Of a stretch of 64,000 nucleotides of DNA, positions 50,044 to 59,896 are shown in pieces; within the stretch, counting starts at the first letter, position 1; the number at the start of each line of letters is the position of its first letter. This stretch comes from Flavobacterium defluvii. GTDB lineage: Bacteria > Bacteroidota > Bacteroidia > Flavobacteriales > Flavobacteriaceae. The stretch is from positions 248,001-312,000 of the forward strand of contig NZ_FQWC01000004.1 of assembly GCF_900129555.1 (NCBI RefSeq). Reading direction: 5' to 3'. The notes under the pieces are model-generated. The model searched no databases. It was given only the letters and a program-made list of their open reading frames with translations, and was not told where the DNA came from. Position numbers and translations under genes: made by a program.

Positions 50044-51183
50044 ATGAAAAAAGTCCTTTTCAAAAAAACACTTTTTAGTTTACTATTGTTATTAAGTTTT
50101 ACTATTGGCTTTAGCCAAAATATACCTTTATCAAAATATGCAAAAATAAGTGTAATTACCTGCGGATTAGGAAATGAAACTTATTCTTATTTTGGCCACA
50201 CAGCTATACGTGTAGAAGATCCTATAAACAATCTCGATGTAGTTTACAATTACGGGGCTTTTGATTTTAGAACGCCAAATTTTGTTGCCAAATTTGCAAA
50301 AGGTGATTTACAATATTTTGTAGTAGTTCATTCATTTCCTGATTTTATAAATGATTATACTTATGAAAAAAGAAGTGTTTTTGAACAGGAATTACTTATT
50401 TCTCCAGAATTGAAACAGAAGCTTTTTGACAAACTAAACGCTGTTTTGCTGTCTGAAGAACGTTATTATACTTATAAATTTATTGATAAAAACTGCACAT
50501 CGATGGTTGTGGATATTATCAATTCGACTTTGGGAGGAAATATAATTGTAAAAAAAGAGGATACTGACAAAACCTATCGTTCTGTTTTGTTTCCTTATTT
50601 TAAAGGGCATTTTTACGATCAACTAGGAACTAGCATCATTTTCGGAACTAAAGTTGACCAATTGGCTACCAGAATCTTTTTGCCTTTTGAATTAAAAAAC
50701 AGTTTAGATGAAACAACTTTTCAGGGACATCTTTTGGCTGGAAAAAGTAAAACGCTTTTAAATTTTGAGAAAGAAACTCCAACGTCTTGGTGGAACAACA
50801 TCTATACTTATCTTTTTATCTTAGGGTTTGTTATTGTAGTGCATAATAAAATTGTAGATAAAATTTATCTTTTGATTTTGGCCTTAATGGGAGTATTTTT
50901 TGTTTCGGTTGGATTTTATTCTTTTCACCAAGAACTGGCGATGAATTACAACGTATTGCTGTTTAGTCCGCTTTTATTGATTTTGCTTATATTTTCAATT
51001 GCAAAAAACAAAAAATGGACTTATCGATTTGCTGTTTTACATTTACTGTTTTTAATTGTTTACAGCATATTTATGATTAACAAAGCACATTTTTTAATTG
51101 TACTGCCAATGATCATTACAAGTGGTTTTGTTTTAGTGAGAGTTGCTATAAGAAACAAAAAACGTATTCCGATAATTATCTAA
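50044..51183 (+). CDS. DUF4105 (Lnb N-terminal-like) membrane protein
   Basis: A 379-residue protein with a signal peptide (about 1-25), a periplasmic domain (about 26-245) fitting DUF4105 (SYFGHTAIRVEDP with His, VYNYGAFDF, and DKNCTSMVVDIINS with Cys) and four hydrophobic helices (about 255-375). The His/Cys pair suggests a papain- or NlpC-like active site, known for this domain by comparison only. It follows the PorV-like gene by 33 bases and may share its promoter. Its stop lies only 4 bases from the end of the convergent sugar transferase gene. Confidence 0.85.
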   Translation: MKKVLFKKTLFSLLLLLSFTIGFSQNIPLSKYAKISVITCGLGNETYSYFGHTAIRVEDPINNLDVVYNYGAFDFRTPNFVAKFAKGDLQYFVVVHSFPDFINDYTYEKRSVFEQELLISPELKQKLFDKLNAVLLSEERYYTYKFIDKNCTSMVVDIINSTLGGNIIVKKEDTDKTYRSVLFPYFKGHFYDQLGTSIIFGTKVDQLATRIFLPFELKNSLDETTFQGHLLAGKSKTLLNFEKETPTSWWNNIYTYLFILGFVIVVHNKIVDKIYLLILALMGVFFVSVGFYSFHQELAMNYNVLLFSPLLLILLIFSIAKNKKWTYRFAVLHLLFLIVYSIFMINKAHFLIVLPMIITSGFVLVRVAIRNKKRIPIII

Positions 51184-51187
51184 TTAT

Positions 51188-52582
51188 TTATTGTCCGCGG
51201 TAAAATAAAACGGTAGTAATTGTTTTGAATGTAATACTGAGATCAAGGAAAATGCTGCGGTGTTTGATGTAATAGAGATCATATTGTAGTTTTATTAAAC
51301 TCTCTTCAATCGATTCGCCATAAGAATAGTTGACCTGAGCCCAACCTGTAAGTCCTGGTTTTATGACGTGGCGTGTTTCATAAAAAGGCATTACTTTGGC
51401 AATTTCATCAACAAAAAATGGTCTTTCGGGTCTTGGTCCAATTACGGCCATATCGCCTTTTAAAACATTGTAAAACTGTGGCAATTCGTCAATTCTTGAT
51501 TTACGCATGAATTTTCCAAAAGGAGTTATTCTTTTATCATTAAAAACAGCGAAAACAGCACCGTGTATTTCAGAAGCCTCGATCATGGTTCTGAATTTAT
51601 AAATTTTAAAAACATTTCCGTTTTTACCAACTCTATCTTGTGTGTAAAACAAACTGCCTCTGTTTGCTAAAAGATTTCCAATAAAAATAAAAGGAATAAA
51701 AATCAAACAGATTAGTAAGCCTGCAAAAGAAAACAAAAGTTCTAAAAAACGAATTAAAAACAAATATAGTTTATTGTTATTGCTTCGGCTAAAAGGAAAG
51801 AAACGATAAAAATCGCGTGAAATGTAATGTACCGGAATGCGTTGTGTTTTGCTCTCGTAAACCTGAGTATATTCTCTAATGATATTTCCAGATTCTAATA
51901 AATGAAGTAATTGTTGATATAAATCTGCTGTAATACCATCTGTTTTTTGAGAGGCGATTACAATTTCTGAAATGCTGTGATTGACAACAAAATCTTCTAA
52001 TTCACTTTTATCAATTTCTTTTACATAATGAAAATCAACATTGGTTGTCGAAGTCGAATCAGAATTTACAAATCCAATTATTTTATAATGCGGATCAACG
52101 TTTTCTAATCCTAAAACTAGTTCTTCAACCTGATCCTGATCACAAATCAAAACAACATTTTGTGAAAACCGATGTGATGCCAAAAAAACTGCGTAAAAGA
52201 AACGCCATAACAAGACTGTAAACAGCAACGTAAGATAAAAAATCAATATTACTAACCGCTGTTTTGGCAGTTCTGGCGATAAAATTGGTGTAAGAAGGTA
52301 TACTAAACCTGTTGTAGAAACTGAAAGAACAACGCTCTTAAGTATTTGAAACTGATTGCTTGCAACCTGTAGATTGTACATTTCGAAAATTGTTCCAAAT
52401 ATGTATAAATATCCAATAAGAATTAATGGTCTATAAATATTTTGTATTTCGAATGCAAAATAATGGTAATTGAAAAAAACATTTAAGAAATATAGTGCAG
52501 ACAAAATAAATACTGCATCAAAAGCAAAAAGTAAAACTTTTCGTTCTGAAAATTCAAAATGCATTTTATTATTTGAACGCAT
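51188..52582 (-). CDS. Initiating sugar transferase (WcaJ/undecaprenyl-phosphate sugar phosphotransferase)
   Basis: Loads the first sugar phosphate on undecaprenyl phosphate for polysaccharide assembly. The 464-residue protein has four N-terminal helices, a CoA-binding-like middle domain (about 140-250) and a C-terminal bacterial sugar transferase domain with KIYKFRTM, DELPQFYNVLKGDM, GPRPERP and KPGLTGWAQVNY. This is the full-length PglC-WcaJ architecture. It is last in the cluster, 64 bases after the ligase gene, with a possible own -7 element TACATTTG (plus 52615-52622). Confidence 0.93.
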   Translation of the reverse strand: MRSNNKMHFEFSERKVLLFAFDAVFILSALYFLNVFFNYHYFAFEIQNIYRPLILIGYLYIFGTIFEMYNLQVASNQFQILKSVVLSVSTTGLVYLLTPILSPELPKQRLVILIFYLTLLFTVLLWRFFYAVFLASHRFSQNVVLICDQDQVEELVLGLENVDPHYKIIGFVNSDSTSTTNVDFHYVKEIDKSELEDFVVNHSISEIVIASQKTDGITADLYQQLLHLLESGNIIREYTQVYESKTQRIPVHYISRDFYRFFPFSRSNNNKLYLFLIRFLELLFSFAGLLICLIFIPFIFIGNLLANRGSLFYTQDRVGKNGNVFKIYKFRTMIEASEIHGAVFAVFNDKRITPFGKFMRKSRIDELPQFYNVLKGDMAVIGPRPERPFFVDEIAKVMPFYETRHVIKPGLTGWAQVNYSYGESIEESLIKLQYDLYYIKHRSIFLDLSITFKTITTVLFYRGQ

Positions 52583-52614
52583 GCTTATGTAGGTTTAGGG
52601 GCTTAAACTGAAAG

Positions 52615-52622
52615 CAAATGTA
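52615..52622 (-). promoter_or_regulatory. -7 element before the initiating sugar transferase gene
   Basis: Minus-strand TACATTTG, 33 bases before the start codon, in the only larger gap (64 bases) of the polysaccharide cluster. -33 TTG is not at a normal distance. Confidence 0.35.
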
Positions 52623-52646
52623 TTATAAAAAACCAAACTAGAAAGG

Positions 52647-53981
52647 TTATGTTTCTGTTTTTTCAGTAAATTTAACTTGTACGGAAAGAAGTGTCAGAGC
52701 GTATACAAAAGCTGGGGCGGCTGTTCGCATTGCAGCATGATTTATAGTTAGTAACCAAAAAACATAAAAAGATAAAAAGTAAAGATGTTGAAGATTGTTT
52801 ATGTAAGATATAAAAGGAACTAATAACAGCAGAAACAACCCGATTATACCAAATAAACCATGCTCACTAAGCATACGTGAAATTTCATTATGAGAAGCAA
52901 CTTCTCCCAAATCTTCTTTTCTCAATTCCTTTCCTACACCAACTCCCACTCCTAAAATAGGGTTATCTACAAAAAGCTTCAATTCAGCATCTATAATTGC
53001 TTCTCTTCCTCCTAAACGATCTTTTTTCTCTCTTCCTCTTGCATCTTGATTAGCATATCTTTTTGTAATTAATCCATTAGTTTGCAAGGAAGTATAAGTC
53101 CAGACTCCTAGAGCAAGTCCTCCCATCAAAACAACAACCAAACCAATCTTATTTTTCCCTATTCTATTTGAAAAATAATACATTAGGCCTAACAAAAGAA
53201 CTATCATTACTAATCCTGATATTACACCTCCTCTTGAAAATGTCACAATACCTCGATAACTGACAAAAATCAATAGAAAACCATTCAAAATTATTTCTTT
53301 TTTTGTTTTTGAAAATAGAACGAACTGCGAAAAAAAAATAAACATCCCCAATCCTAAGATGGTAGAAACCTGATTTGGTCCAAATCCTCCCGACGTTTCA
53401 AAATTAGATTGTGTTCCGGTTACAACATCACGAACACTCGGATTATACAAAAACAAATAGACTGTAATCGTAACTATAGGCAATCCCATTAAAAGAACTA
53501 TATTTTGAAGTGTTGAAAAAGAAATTCTTCTTGCATACATATACATAGAGCAGAAGGATAAACAAACTGGTCCAGATAAATTAAACATCAAAGCTTTTTT
53601 TATATCTGTATTTAAGCTTGCCATTTCAAAAGTTACCAAAATTCCCGGTATCAATAATAGCATTAACAACAAATAGACAAGACCTTTTTTTGAAAAATTA
53701 CTGTAAATCATTCCTAAGAACATAAAGAAAGTAATTAGGATTTTTACATATTCATTATTAAAATTCCCACCAGTCATTCTTAAAAAAACTTCTGCTCCGA
53801 CAAGGTATGCTGCTACAAAAATAACTTCGTTGTTTCTGTTTTTATTTCGAATAACAAAGTACAAACCTACAGCAGGAATCGCAATCGAATATAGTTTTGA
53901 CAAAAAAGGCAAAACAAAAACCGCAAAAGCAATTAATACATGAAATATAAGAATGTAATATGGCGAAAACTTTTTACTCAT
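52647..53981 (-). CDS. O-antigen ligase/polymerase (WaaL/Wzy-like)
   Basis: A 444-residue protein with about eleven membrane helices and a large loop (about 290-350). The Wzy_C-type region shows YRGIVTFSRGGVISGL before it, GVGVGVGKELR and SHNEISRMLSEHGLFG, with the Arg and His expected in this family. It either polymerises repeats or joins glycan to a carrier; the sequence alone does not decide. It lies 14 bases after the glycosyltransferase gene upstream. Confidence 0.88.
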   Translation of the reverse strand: MSKKFSPYYILIFHVLIAFAVFVLPFLSKLYSIAIPAVGLYFVIRNKNRNNEVIFVAAYLVGAEVFLRMTGGNFNNEYVKILITFFMFLGMIYSNFSKKGLVYLLLMLLLIPGILVTFEMASLNTDIKKALMFNLSGPVCLSFCSMYMYARRISFSTLQNIVLLMGLPIVTITVYLFLYNPSVRDVVTGTQSNFETSGGFGPNQVSTILGLGMFIFFSQFVLFSKTKKEIILNGFLLIFVSYRGIVTFSRGGVISGLVMIVLLLGLMYYFSNRIGKNKIGLVVVLMGGLALGVWTYTSLQTNGLITKRYANQDARGREKKDRLGGREAIIDAELKLFVDNPILGVGVGVGKELRKEDLGEVASHNEISRMLSEHGLFGIIGLFLLLLVPFISYINNLQHLYFLSFYVFWLLTINHAAMRTAAPAFVYALTLLSVQVKFTEKTET

Positions 53982-53995
53982 TTATTCAGTAATAT

Positions 53996-55084
53996 TTATT
54001 TGGCAAAATTAGGCAAAGAATTCAACCATAAAATGTAATCATTTATTATTGCTTCTTCACTATAATTAAACGATACAACTTTATTAAGGTTTTGTCCTAA
54101 TTCAATCCTTTTCTTTTCATTGTCGATTAAACTTTGAAGAACTTCATTAAATTGTTCAATATTGTTTGATTCAATTACAAATCCTTCTTTTTCAGAAATA
54201 ATAATTTTTGAAATCTCGCCAACATTTGTTGCAATAACTGGTAATTTATACAAACCGTATTCTAATACAGCAAGTGGTAGTCCTTCAGATATAGATGGTA
54301 AAACTGCTATATCACACTGCTCTAATGCTTTCCCAACATTATTGATACTTCCGTAAAAAAAAACATGCTCTTGAAGTTTTAAATCATTTACTTTTTTATA
54401 AAGCAATTCAGAATGAGAATCCTGAAAATCTTTTCCTAATAAATGAAAACTCCAATCTGGATTTTTTGAACATATTAAATAAGCTGTATCAATTAAAAAC
54501 TCATGATTTTTTTGGGGACGCAGGTTGGCTAAACAAATTATTCTTTTACCATCATTACCTTTTAAAACCATTTTTTCACTTGTACTGTACAACTCACCTA
54601 TAAAATTAGGAAAAAATTCAGCATTAGGGCATGATAAATAAGATAAGGCCCAGTTTTTCAAAGAAGAGTTTACAGAAATTATTCCACTGAAGAAAAATGA
54701 TCCTAGCTTTAAACTTAAATTTTTTCTTAAAGATAAATCCTGAGAAATCCCATAATGATCATGCCAAACTATTTTAATCTGTGGCAATACAAATTTTACT
54801 AAAATTGCAATAAAAAATGAAGAACTGTGGGCATGTATAACTTCAACTTTATTATTCTTCAAATACTGTCTTAATCGGGAAACAGCTTTCAGATCTATGC
54901 TTTTATTTTTTTTTAAAAACAAATATGAAACTTGTTTATCAATTTGTGATAATAGCTGACCTTCTTTTCGAGTTGCAATTAATCCTGAAAATTCTATTTT
55001 CTTGCACAAAGCATTTGCATAATTAACCGCCATTCGCTCAGCTCCTCCTGATTCTAGAGAATCTATAATTTGAACAATTCTCAT
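53996..55084 (-). CDS. GT4 family glycosyltransferase
   Basis: A 362-residue GT-B retaining transferase. The N-terminus MRIVQIIDSLESGGAERMA and the C-terminal PSISEGLPLAVLEYGLYKLPVIAT segment, with the E-x7-E nucleotide-sugar motif, are typical of GT4. Its start overlaps the upstream glycosyltransferase gene by 4 bases. Sugar unknown. Confidence 0.93.
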   Translation of the reverse strand: MRIVQIIDSLESGGAERMAVNYANALCKKIEFSGLIATRKEGQLLSQIDKQVSYLFLKKNKSIDLKAVSRLRQYLKNNKVEVIHAHSSSFFIAILVKFVLPQIKIVWHDHYGISQDLSLRKNLSLKLGSFFFSGIISVNSSLKNWALSYLSCPNAEFFPNFIGELYSTSEKMVLKGNDGKRIICLANLRPQKNHEFLIDTAYLICSKNPDWSFHLLGKDFQDSHSELLYKKVNDLKLQEHVFFYGSINNVGKALEQCDIAVLPSISEGLPLAVLEYGLYKLPVIATNVGEISKIIISEKEGFVIESNNIEQFNEVLQSLIDNEKKRIELGQNLNKVVSFNYSEEAIINDYILWLNSLPNFAK

Positions 55085-56199
55085 ACAGTCAATATTTTTT
55101 TTATTTCAGAATCAAAAAGATCAGTTGTATACTTTTGAGACCACTGCATTGTAGATTCCTTTTTAGCTTCAAGAATATTTTTATTCAGCAAAATTTTTTC
55201 TATCTGGTGAATATCTTTTTCTAAATCTTTTTCTAACATAACTCCACGATTACCATAATCTAACATAAAAGGAACACAAGAAACACTTGTTGCCAAAGGT
55301 ATACATCCCCAAAACATTCCTTCTGCAATTGCTTTAGGCCAACCTTCACTCTTAGATGGTAAAATAACAAAATGACTTTTTTTATAAGCTTTTTTGAGAG
55401 TTTCTTTATCTTGATTACCTTGAAAAAAAATGAATTTGTCTAGTTTATTTTCCTTAGTATAGTTTTCTAAAGATTCTCTTTCTATTCCTTCACCATATAA
55501 ACTTAATTTTACATCATTGCCTTTTTCCAACAGCGCTTCTATAAGTTTTATAGCATACAGAGGATTCTTTCCTTTAACCAAACTTCCTGTAAAAATAAAA
55601 TTTATACCTGATTTTATATTTTCCTTTTCAATACTTTCTTTTTCAGATTCCGAATAAGTTGCTGTAAAAAAAGATTTTATATTTCTCGATTGATTATCCC
55701 AGTTTCCATAAACCAAAACTTGTATATTTTTAGTTAAAAAAGGATGATTTAATATCCATCTTTGTAAACGATAAGTCCATGGCTGTTTGCTTTTTGGGTC
55801 CCAATTTCCAGCATACTTGGCAGTCTTAATTTTCTTTGGGAATAAAATTTGGACAAAACAAGCAATTAATCCAACATTGCCGGGACATCGAAGATGTATA
55901 TGATCGGCTTCTTTCATTACCCAAAAAATTCTCCAAAAAATAAGAGGTAACTTAAAAAGTGACCTTAAATTGTTTCTGAAACTAGTAAAATTAAAGTCTG
56001 GTATTCTTCTAAAATCTATCTTATCATGTGCATAAGGAACGTCTATTGCATTAATATTGGTCTTTTCTAATGGAGCAACGATAATTACCTCATCAACATA
56101 TTTTAACCAAATATTCATTTCACGAACATATGGCGCATAACCTAAATATTCGTTTCCTTTTTTGGCATGATTTACATGAGTAATGACAGCAAATTTCAT
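55081..56199 (-). CDS. GT4-like glycosyltransferase
   Basis: A 372-residue GT-B protein with the C-terminal donor-binding region FTGSLVKGKNPLYAIKL and LPSKSEGWPKAIAEGMFWGC. N-terminal half (MKFAVITHVNHAKKGNEY) is more divergent than in the neighbour. Overlaps the next upstream gene by 4 bases. Sugar unknown. Confidence 0.9.
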   Translation of the reverse strand: MKFAVITHVNHAKKGNEYLGYAPYVREMNIWLKYVDEVIIVAPLEKTNINAIDVPYAHDKIDFRRIPDFNFTSFRNNLRSLFKLPLIFWRIFWVMKEADHIHLRCPGNVGLIACFVQILFPKKIKTAKYAGNWDPKSKQPWTYRLQRWILNHPFLTKNIQVLVYGNWDNQSRNIKSFFTATYSESEKESIEKENIKSGINFIFTGSLVKGKNPLYAIKLIEALLEKGNDVKLSLYGEGIERESLENYTKENKLDKFIFFQGNQDKETLKKAYKKSHFVILPSKSEGWPKAIAEGMFWGCIPLATSVSCVPFMLDYGNRGVMLEKDLEKDIHQIEKILLNKNILEAKKESTMQWSQKYTTDLFDSEIKKILTV

Positions 56200-57197
56200 T
56201 TTATAAATTTTGGTTTATTAAATAATAAACTCCACAGACCAACAATTCTCCCTAAAGCTTCTGTAAATGCTTGTTTTTTATTTTTTTCAGTTATTACATT
56301 CGTTAAGCGGATTATCGTTAGCAAAACGGTAATAGAATTCCATTTAAATTTAGCATTAAAATTTGGAGTTGGATTTTTGATTCTCCATACATACCAACCA
56401 TTTCTAACTACCATTTTTCCATATCGATATTGATTTGGCCTTCCCGACGGATTGTGAAAGTGGTATAGTCTCGCAGCAGTGTTTACATATAAATTTCCCG
56501 TTTTGGCTACCCGCAATGTAAAATCCGCATCTTCATATAAACCATAACCTTCAAAATAAGTTGAAAATGAAAAAGTTTCAAAAACTGATTTTCGGAAAGA
56601 TGAAACTCCGCCCATCAATTGCTCAACATTGTAAGTTTTACCACTTGGAGGTAAAAAACTAATACTCCTCCCATGTGAGAATAAAGGCAAAAATCCAGGA
56701 GGACAATCACTATTTAATTTAAGTCTTTTTCTTAACACAAAACGGCTTCCGTCTTTGCGTTTCCATCCATCAAAACTAAACTCATTTATTAGTGGTTGAT
56801 AACCCTGACTCACTTGTTCCCATTGGGTTTCATTGGTAATATACCCCCCTACGCCCAATGCAAAAGGGTATTGGTTATATGTAGCTAAAAGATTTTCAAA
56901 ATAATCTGATTCTAAAACCGTATCATCATCTAAAAAACAAATGATTTCAGAATTACCATCTACTTTTGAAATTCCAAAATTACGCTGTCTGGTGAGACCG
57001 CGATCAGATTTAGAAACTAAAAAATATTTTAAATTGTGAAATTCATTTTGAGTTAAAACAATTTGTGTTGCATCATTTAATGAACCATCAACAATTATAA
57101 TTTCATTGGGATAAATAGTTTGCTTTTGAACCGATTTTAATAAAACCAACAAAGGTTCCGGGCGCATATATGTACAAATAATCAACGAAAAATTCAT
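56196..57197 (-). CDS. GT2 family glycosyltransferase
   Basis: A 333-residue GT-A transferase. It starts with FSLIICTYMRPEPLLVLLKS, has the nucleotide-binding VDGSLND and the DDD metal motif in CFLDDDTVLESDY, and a late EGYGLYEDADFTLRV acceptor-side motif with ED. This resembles rhamnosyl- and galactosyltransferases of polysaccharide clusters; specificity is not known. Overlaps both neighbours by 4 bases. Confidence 0.92.
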   Translation of the reverse strand: MNFSLIICTYMRPEPLLVLLKSVQKQTIYPNEIIIVDGSLNDATQIVLTQNEFHNLKYFLVSKSDRGLTRQRNFGISKVDGNSEIICFLDDDTVLESDYFENLLATYNQYPFALGVGGYITNETQWEQVSQGYQPLINEFSFDGWKRKDGSRFVLRKRLKLNSDCPPGFLPLFSHGRSISFLPPSGKTYNVEQLMGGVSSFRKSVFETFSFSTYFEGYGLYEDADFTLRVAKTGNLYVNTAARLYHFHNPSGRPNQYRYGKMVVRNGWYVWRIKNPTPNFNAKFKWNSITVLLTIIRLTNVITEKNKKQAFTEALGRIVGLWSLLFNKPKFIK

Positions 57198-58744
57198 TCT
57201 TTTTTATTTAATTCATTAGCCCAATAAATACTGCTTTTCCATTGCTTTTTGAAAGTGGAAAAATATGCAAACGGATTTTTAATAGATTGAGATTTATAGT
57301 ATTTAAAAAATAAGGTCGTTTTATAACCATTAATTTGTTCTGAGGTTAAATACAATATTTTATACAACATAATAGTTGGAGAAGGTTTTGGCTGTATTAA
57401 ATCTTTTTGCCAGGCTAAAACAGGTTTAATTCTGAAGCCGCCAATAGGAGCTTTAAGATGCAAAATTTCAGGTTTTGGAAAATATAGAACATCAAATCCC
57501 AAATTTCTTAATTGCATACCAAAATCAGAGTCCTCTCCAAATCCAAATTCAAATTTAGTGTTGTAAAATATCTGAGCTATGTTTTTTGACTTAACAATAC
57601 TACAACCTGAACCAAAAGCATTCCACTGAAAGGTTTGGTTTATTTTTTTATTTTTTGGATAATTGGAAGTATAACAGCCAAATGTAATTTGTTCTCCACC
57701 TTGCTTTTCTATCAATAAAAAGGCTTCTTCTAAAAAATTATTCTCAATTCTTATGTCATCGTCTGCCATAAAAGTCCATTCACTATCAACTTCGGCTATA
57801 GCTAAATTTCTTGCATTACACGCTCCCATTTCATGTATAAAAATATGTTTTATTTGAAATGGCCAATTTTCATCTTTTAAATAATCAAGTTCAGAAACAC
57901 TGTTTACATCAGGATTCTGTTCAACAATTATTACTTTTTTGATTAAATGTTTTTGATTCGATAAATCTTTTAAAAAATCGTATAAATATTTTTTCCTGCC
58001 AAGTGTTGGAATTATAACATCAACATTTCTAGTAGTTACAGTCTGTTTTAAAGAATGAGGTTGGATTTTATCTAACAGATCGTTTTTGGATTTCCTTTTA
58101 CTATAAAAAAGACTCGAAAGTACAGGAAGAACTAATAGTTGATTTTCATAGAGAAAAATATTTAAAAATAACAAGAAAATCCAACGTGTTTTATAGTGTT
58201 GTTTTACAAATCTAAAAAGTGTAAAATTTGAAAACTTTTGCGGTATAATTAAATCGTGATTATTAAATAGTCTTGGTTCAGAATAACATAACAATCCCAA
58301 GGGCATACCTATTTTAGCAATAGAATTTAGAAAATAATCCAAATTTTTACCTGCCTTAATAGAATCTTTTATAGCTAACAATACTGAAGCATGAATAACT
58401 CCAACATCGCTATTCATTTGCCACGTGGGGAAAGTTACTTTTTTATTGACTTTTATAAATGGAGATTCTTCAACATACCCAATCATTTTACCTAAATAAT
58501 TCAAATCATTTGAGCAATATGATAACATCATTTTATTGTGATGGAATATTTTTTCAATTTCTCCTAAATTCAAAAAACCCTTAAAATTAATATTACACCA
58601 AACTATTTTTGCATATGAATACTTAAAAGCTAATTCTGTCATAACAGATGCAATAGTAATGGTAGTATCAAAAGATAAAACGTCATTATTTTGAGTTATA
58701 ACTTTTTGTACTTTATTTCTGTTATGATATAATATTATTATCAA
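57194..58744 (-). CDS. Two-part protein with C-terminal GT2 glycosyltransferase
   Basis: 516 residues. The C-terminal part (about 235-516) is a GT2 domain with DVIIPTLGRKKYLYDFLKDL, a metal motif MADDDIRIENNF and FGFGEDSDFGMQLRNLGF. The first 230 residues have weaker similarity to a transferase-like fold (VIHASVLLAIKDSIKAGKNLDY) without a DxD, followed by a hydrophobic stretch (RWIFLLFLNIFLYENQLLV). Start is TTG at 58742-58744, with no ATG for over 30 residues, so the exact start is uncertain. It overlaps the next gene by 4 bases. Confidence 0.8.
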   Translation of the reverse strand: MIIILYHNRNKVQKVITQNNDVLSFDTTITIASVMTELAFKYSYAKIVWCNINFKGFLNLGEIEKIFHHNKMMLSYCSNDLNYLGKMIGYVEESPFIKVNKKVTFPTWQMNSDVGVIHASVLLAIKDSIKAGKNLDYFLNSIAKIGMPLGLLCYSEPRLFNNHDLIIPQKFSNFTLFRFVKQHYKTRWIFLLFLNIFLYENQLLVLPVLSSLFYSKRKSKNDLLDKIQPHSLKQTVTTRNVDVIIPTLGRKKYLYDFLKDLSNQKHLIKKVIIVEQNPDVNSVSELDYLKDENWPFQIKHIFIHEMGACNARNLAIAEVDSEWTFMADDDIRIENNFLEEAFLLIEKQGGEQITFGCYTSNYPKNKKINQTFQWNAFGSGCSIVKSKNIAQIFYNTKFEFGFGEDSDFGMQLRNLGFDVLYFPKPEILHLKAPIGGFRIKPVLAWQKDLIQPKPSPTIMLYKILYLTSEQINGYKTTLFFKYYKSQSIKNPFAYFSTFKKQWKSSIYWANELNKKE

Positions 58745-58746
58745 AA

Positions 58747-59892
58747 TTAAGAGATTAGCGATTTATAAAATTCAATGTTTTTCTTTGCTAAAACTTCTAT
58801 GTCAAAACATTCTTCAACTTTTTTTCTTGCTGATTTTCCTGCTTCTAAACATAGTTTCTCATTATTTAGAAATTCTATTATTCTTTGAGAATACAAATTA
58901 TGATCTTTCGGATTAACTAAAAATCCATTTTTGCCTTCCTCAATCATTTCATTAGCCCAGCCAATATTTGAAGCAATAATTGGTTTTTCCATAGCCATCG
59001 CCTCTAACCAGGAAACAGGAAATGCTTCGGCAAAAGATGGAAAGACACAAATTTTTGACTTTTCAATTACTTGTTTTACCTCTTCATAAGGAACACTTCC
59101 TAAATATTCTACATTTTTTAGTGCCGAATCAGAGAAAAGTGGCTGCATCATTTCCCATGTTGAAGATTTTCCAGACATGATATCCGGAACGTCTCTTCCA
59201 ACTAAAATTAATTGAGCTTCTGGATTTTTCTCTATTACTTTATTAAAAATTAATGGCAACTCTAAAAGTCCTTTTTTACGAATCAAACTTCCAAAGTACA
59301 AGATGTTTTGCCCCGTGTTATTATTTGAGTTTCTATTTTGAAACAATTTAGAATCAATGGGATTTGGTATAATTGCAAATTTCTTATGTAAGTTAAAAAC
59401 AGCATTAGTTTTATCAGCTGTGAACTGACTTACTGATAATAATCCATCTGCATTTTGTAAAGCTTTTTTTTCATGAAATTTGTTCTTCCACTTTACCGGG
59501 CGATCATCTAAATGACAGAAATAAGTATCAGAGCCGTTTAATCTTATTATTATAGGACATTTTTGAGGTTTTATAAAAGAAGTTATTCCTGTCCAATCTG
59601 GAGCTTCAACTACATCAATTTTATTATTAGAATGTAATTCATTAATAATTCTTTCGAGTTTTTTTCTGGTAAAAAACCAAGAAAGACCTTTAAATTTTAC
59701 ATTTTTAACCTGTTGAACCAAAATACCATTATCATCAAAAATGGCATCTTCTTTTTGACCATAAACAAGAATTCTTACTGAAACGCCTTGAGCCAAAAGA
59801 CCCACTGCTAAATTTTTAATACTTGTACCAATACCACCTGAACTTCCCGTTCTTGAATGCGGGTATTCAGGAGTTAAAAAAGCTATTTTCAT
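58747..59892 (-). CDS. GT4 family glycosyltransferase
   Basis: A 381-residue GT-B transferase with MKIAFLTPEYPHSRTGSSGG at its N-terminus (glycogen-synthase-like G-x-G loop), LYFGSLIRKKGLLELPLIF and FPSFAEAFPVSWLEAMAMEK with the E-x7-E motif. Gap to the neighbours is 2 and 4 bases. Sugar unknown. Confidence 0.93.
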   Translation of the reverse strand: MKIAFLTPEYPHSRTGSSGGIGTSIKNLAVGLLAQGVSVRILVYGQKEDAIFDDNGILVQQVKNVKFKGLSWFFTRKKLERIINELHSNNKIDVVEAPDWTGITSFIKPQKCPIIIRLNGSDTYFCHLDDRPVKWKNKFHEKKALQNADGLLSVSQFTADKTNAVFNLHKKFAIIPNPIDSKLFQNRNSNNNTGQNILYFGSLIRKKGLLELPLIFNKVIEKNPEAQLILVGRDVPDIMSGKSSTWEMMQPLFSDSALKNVEYLGSVPYEEVKQVIEKSKICVFPSFAEAFPVSWLEAMAMEKPIIASNIGWANEMIEEGKNGFLVNPKDHNLYSQRIIEFLNNEKLCLEAGKSARKKVEECFDIEVLAKKNIEFYKSLIS

Positions 59893-59896
59893 AAAA

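Noticed and set aside
51184..51187. Terminator between the convergent DUF4105 and sugar transferase genes
   Set aside because: Only 4 bases separate the stop codons and no hairpin was seen; the transcripts probably overlap.
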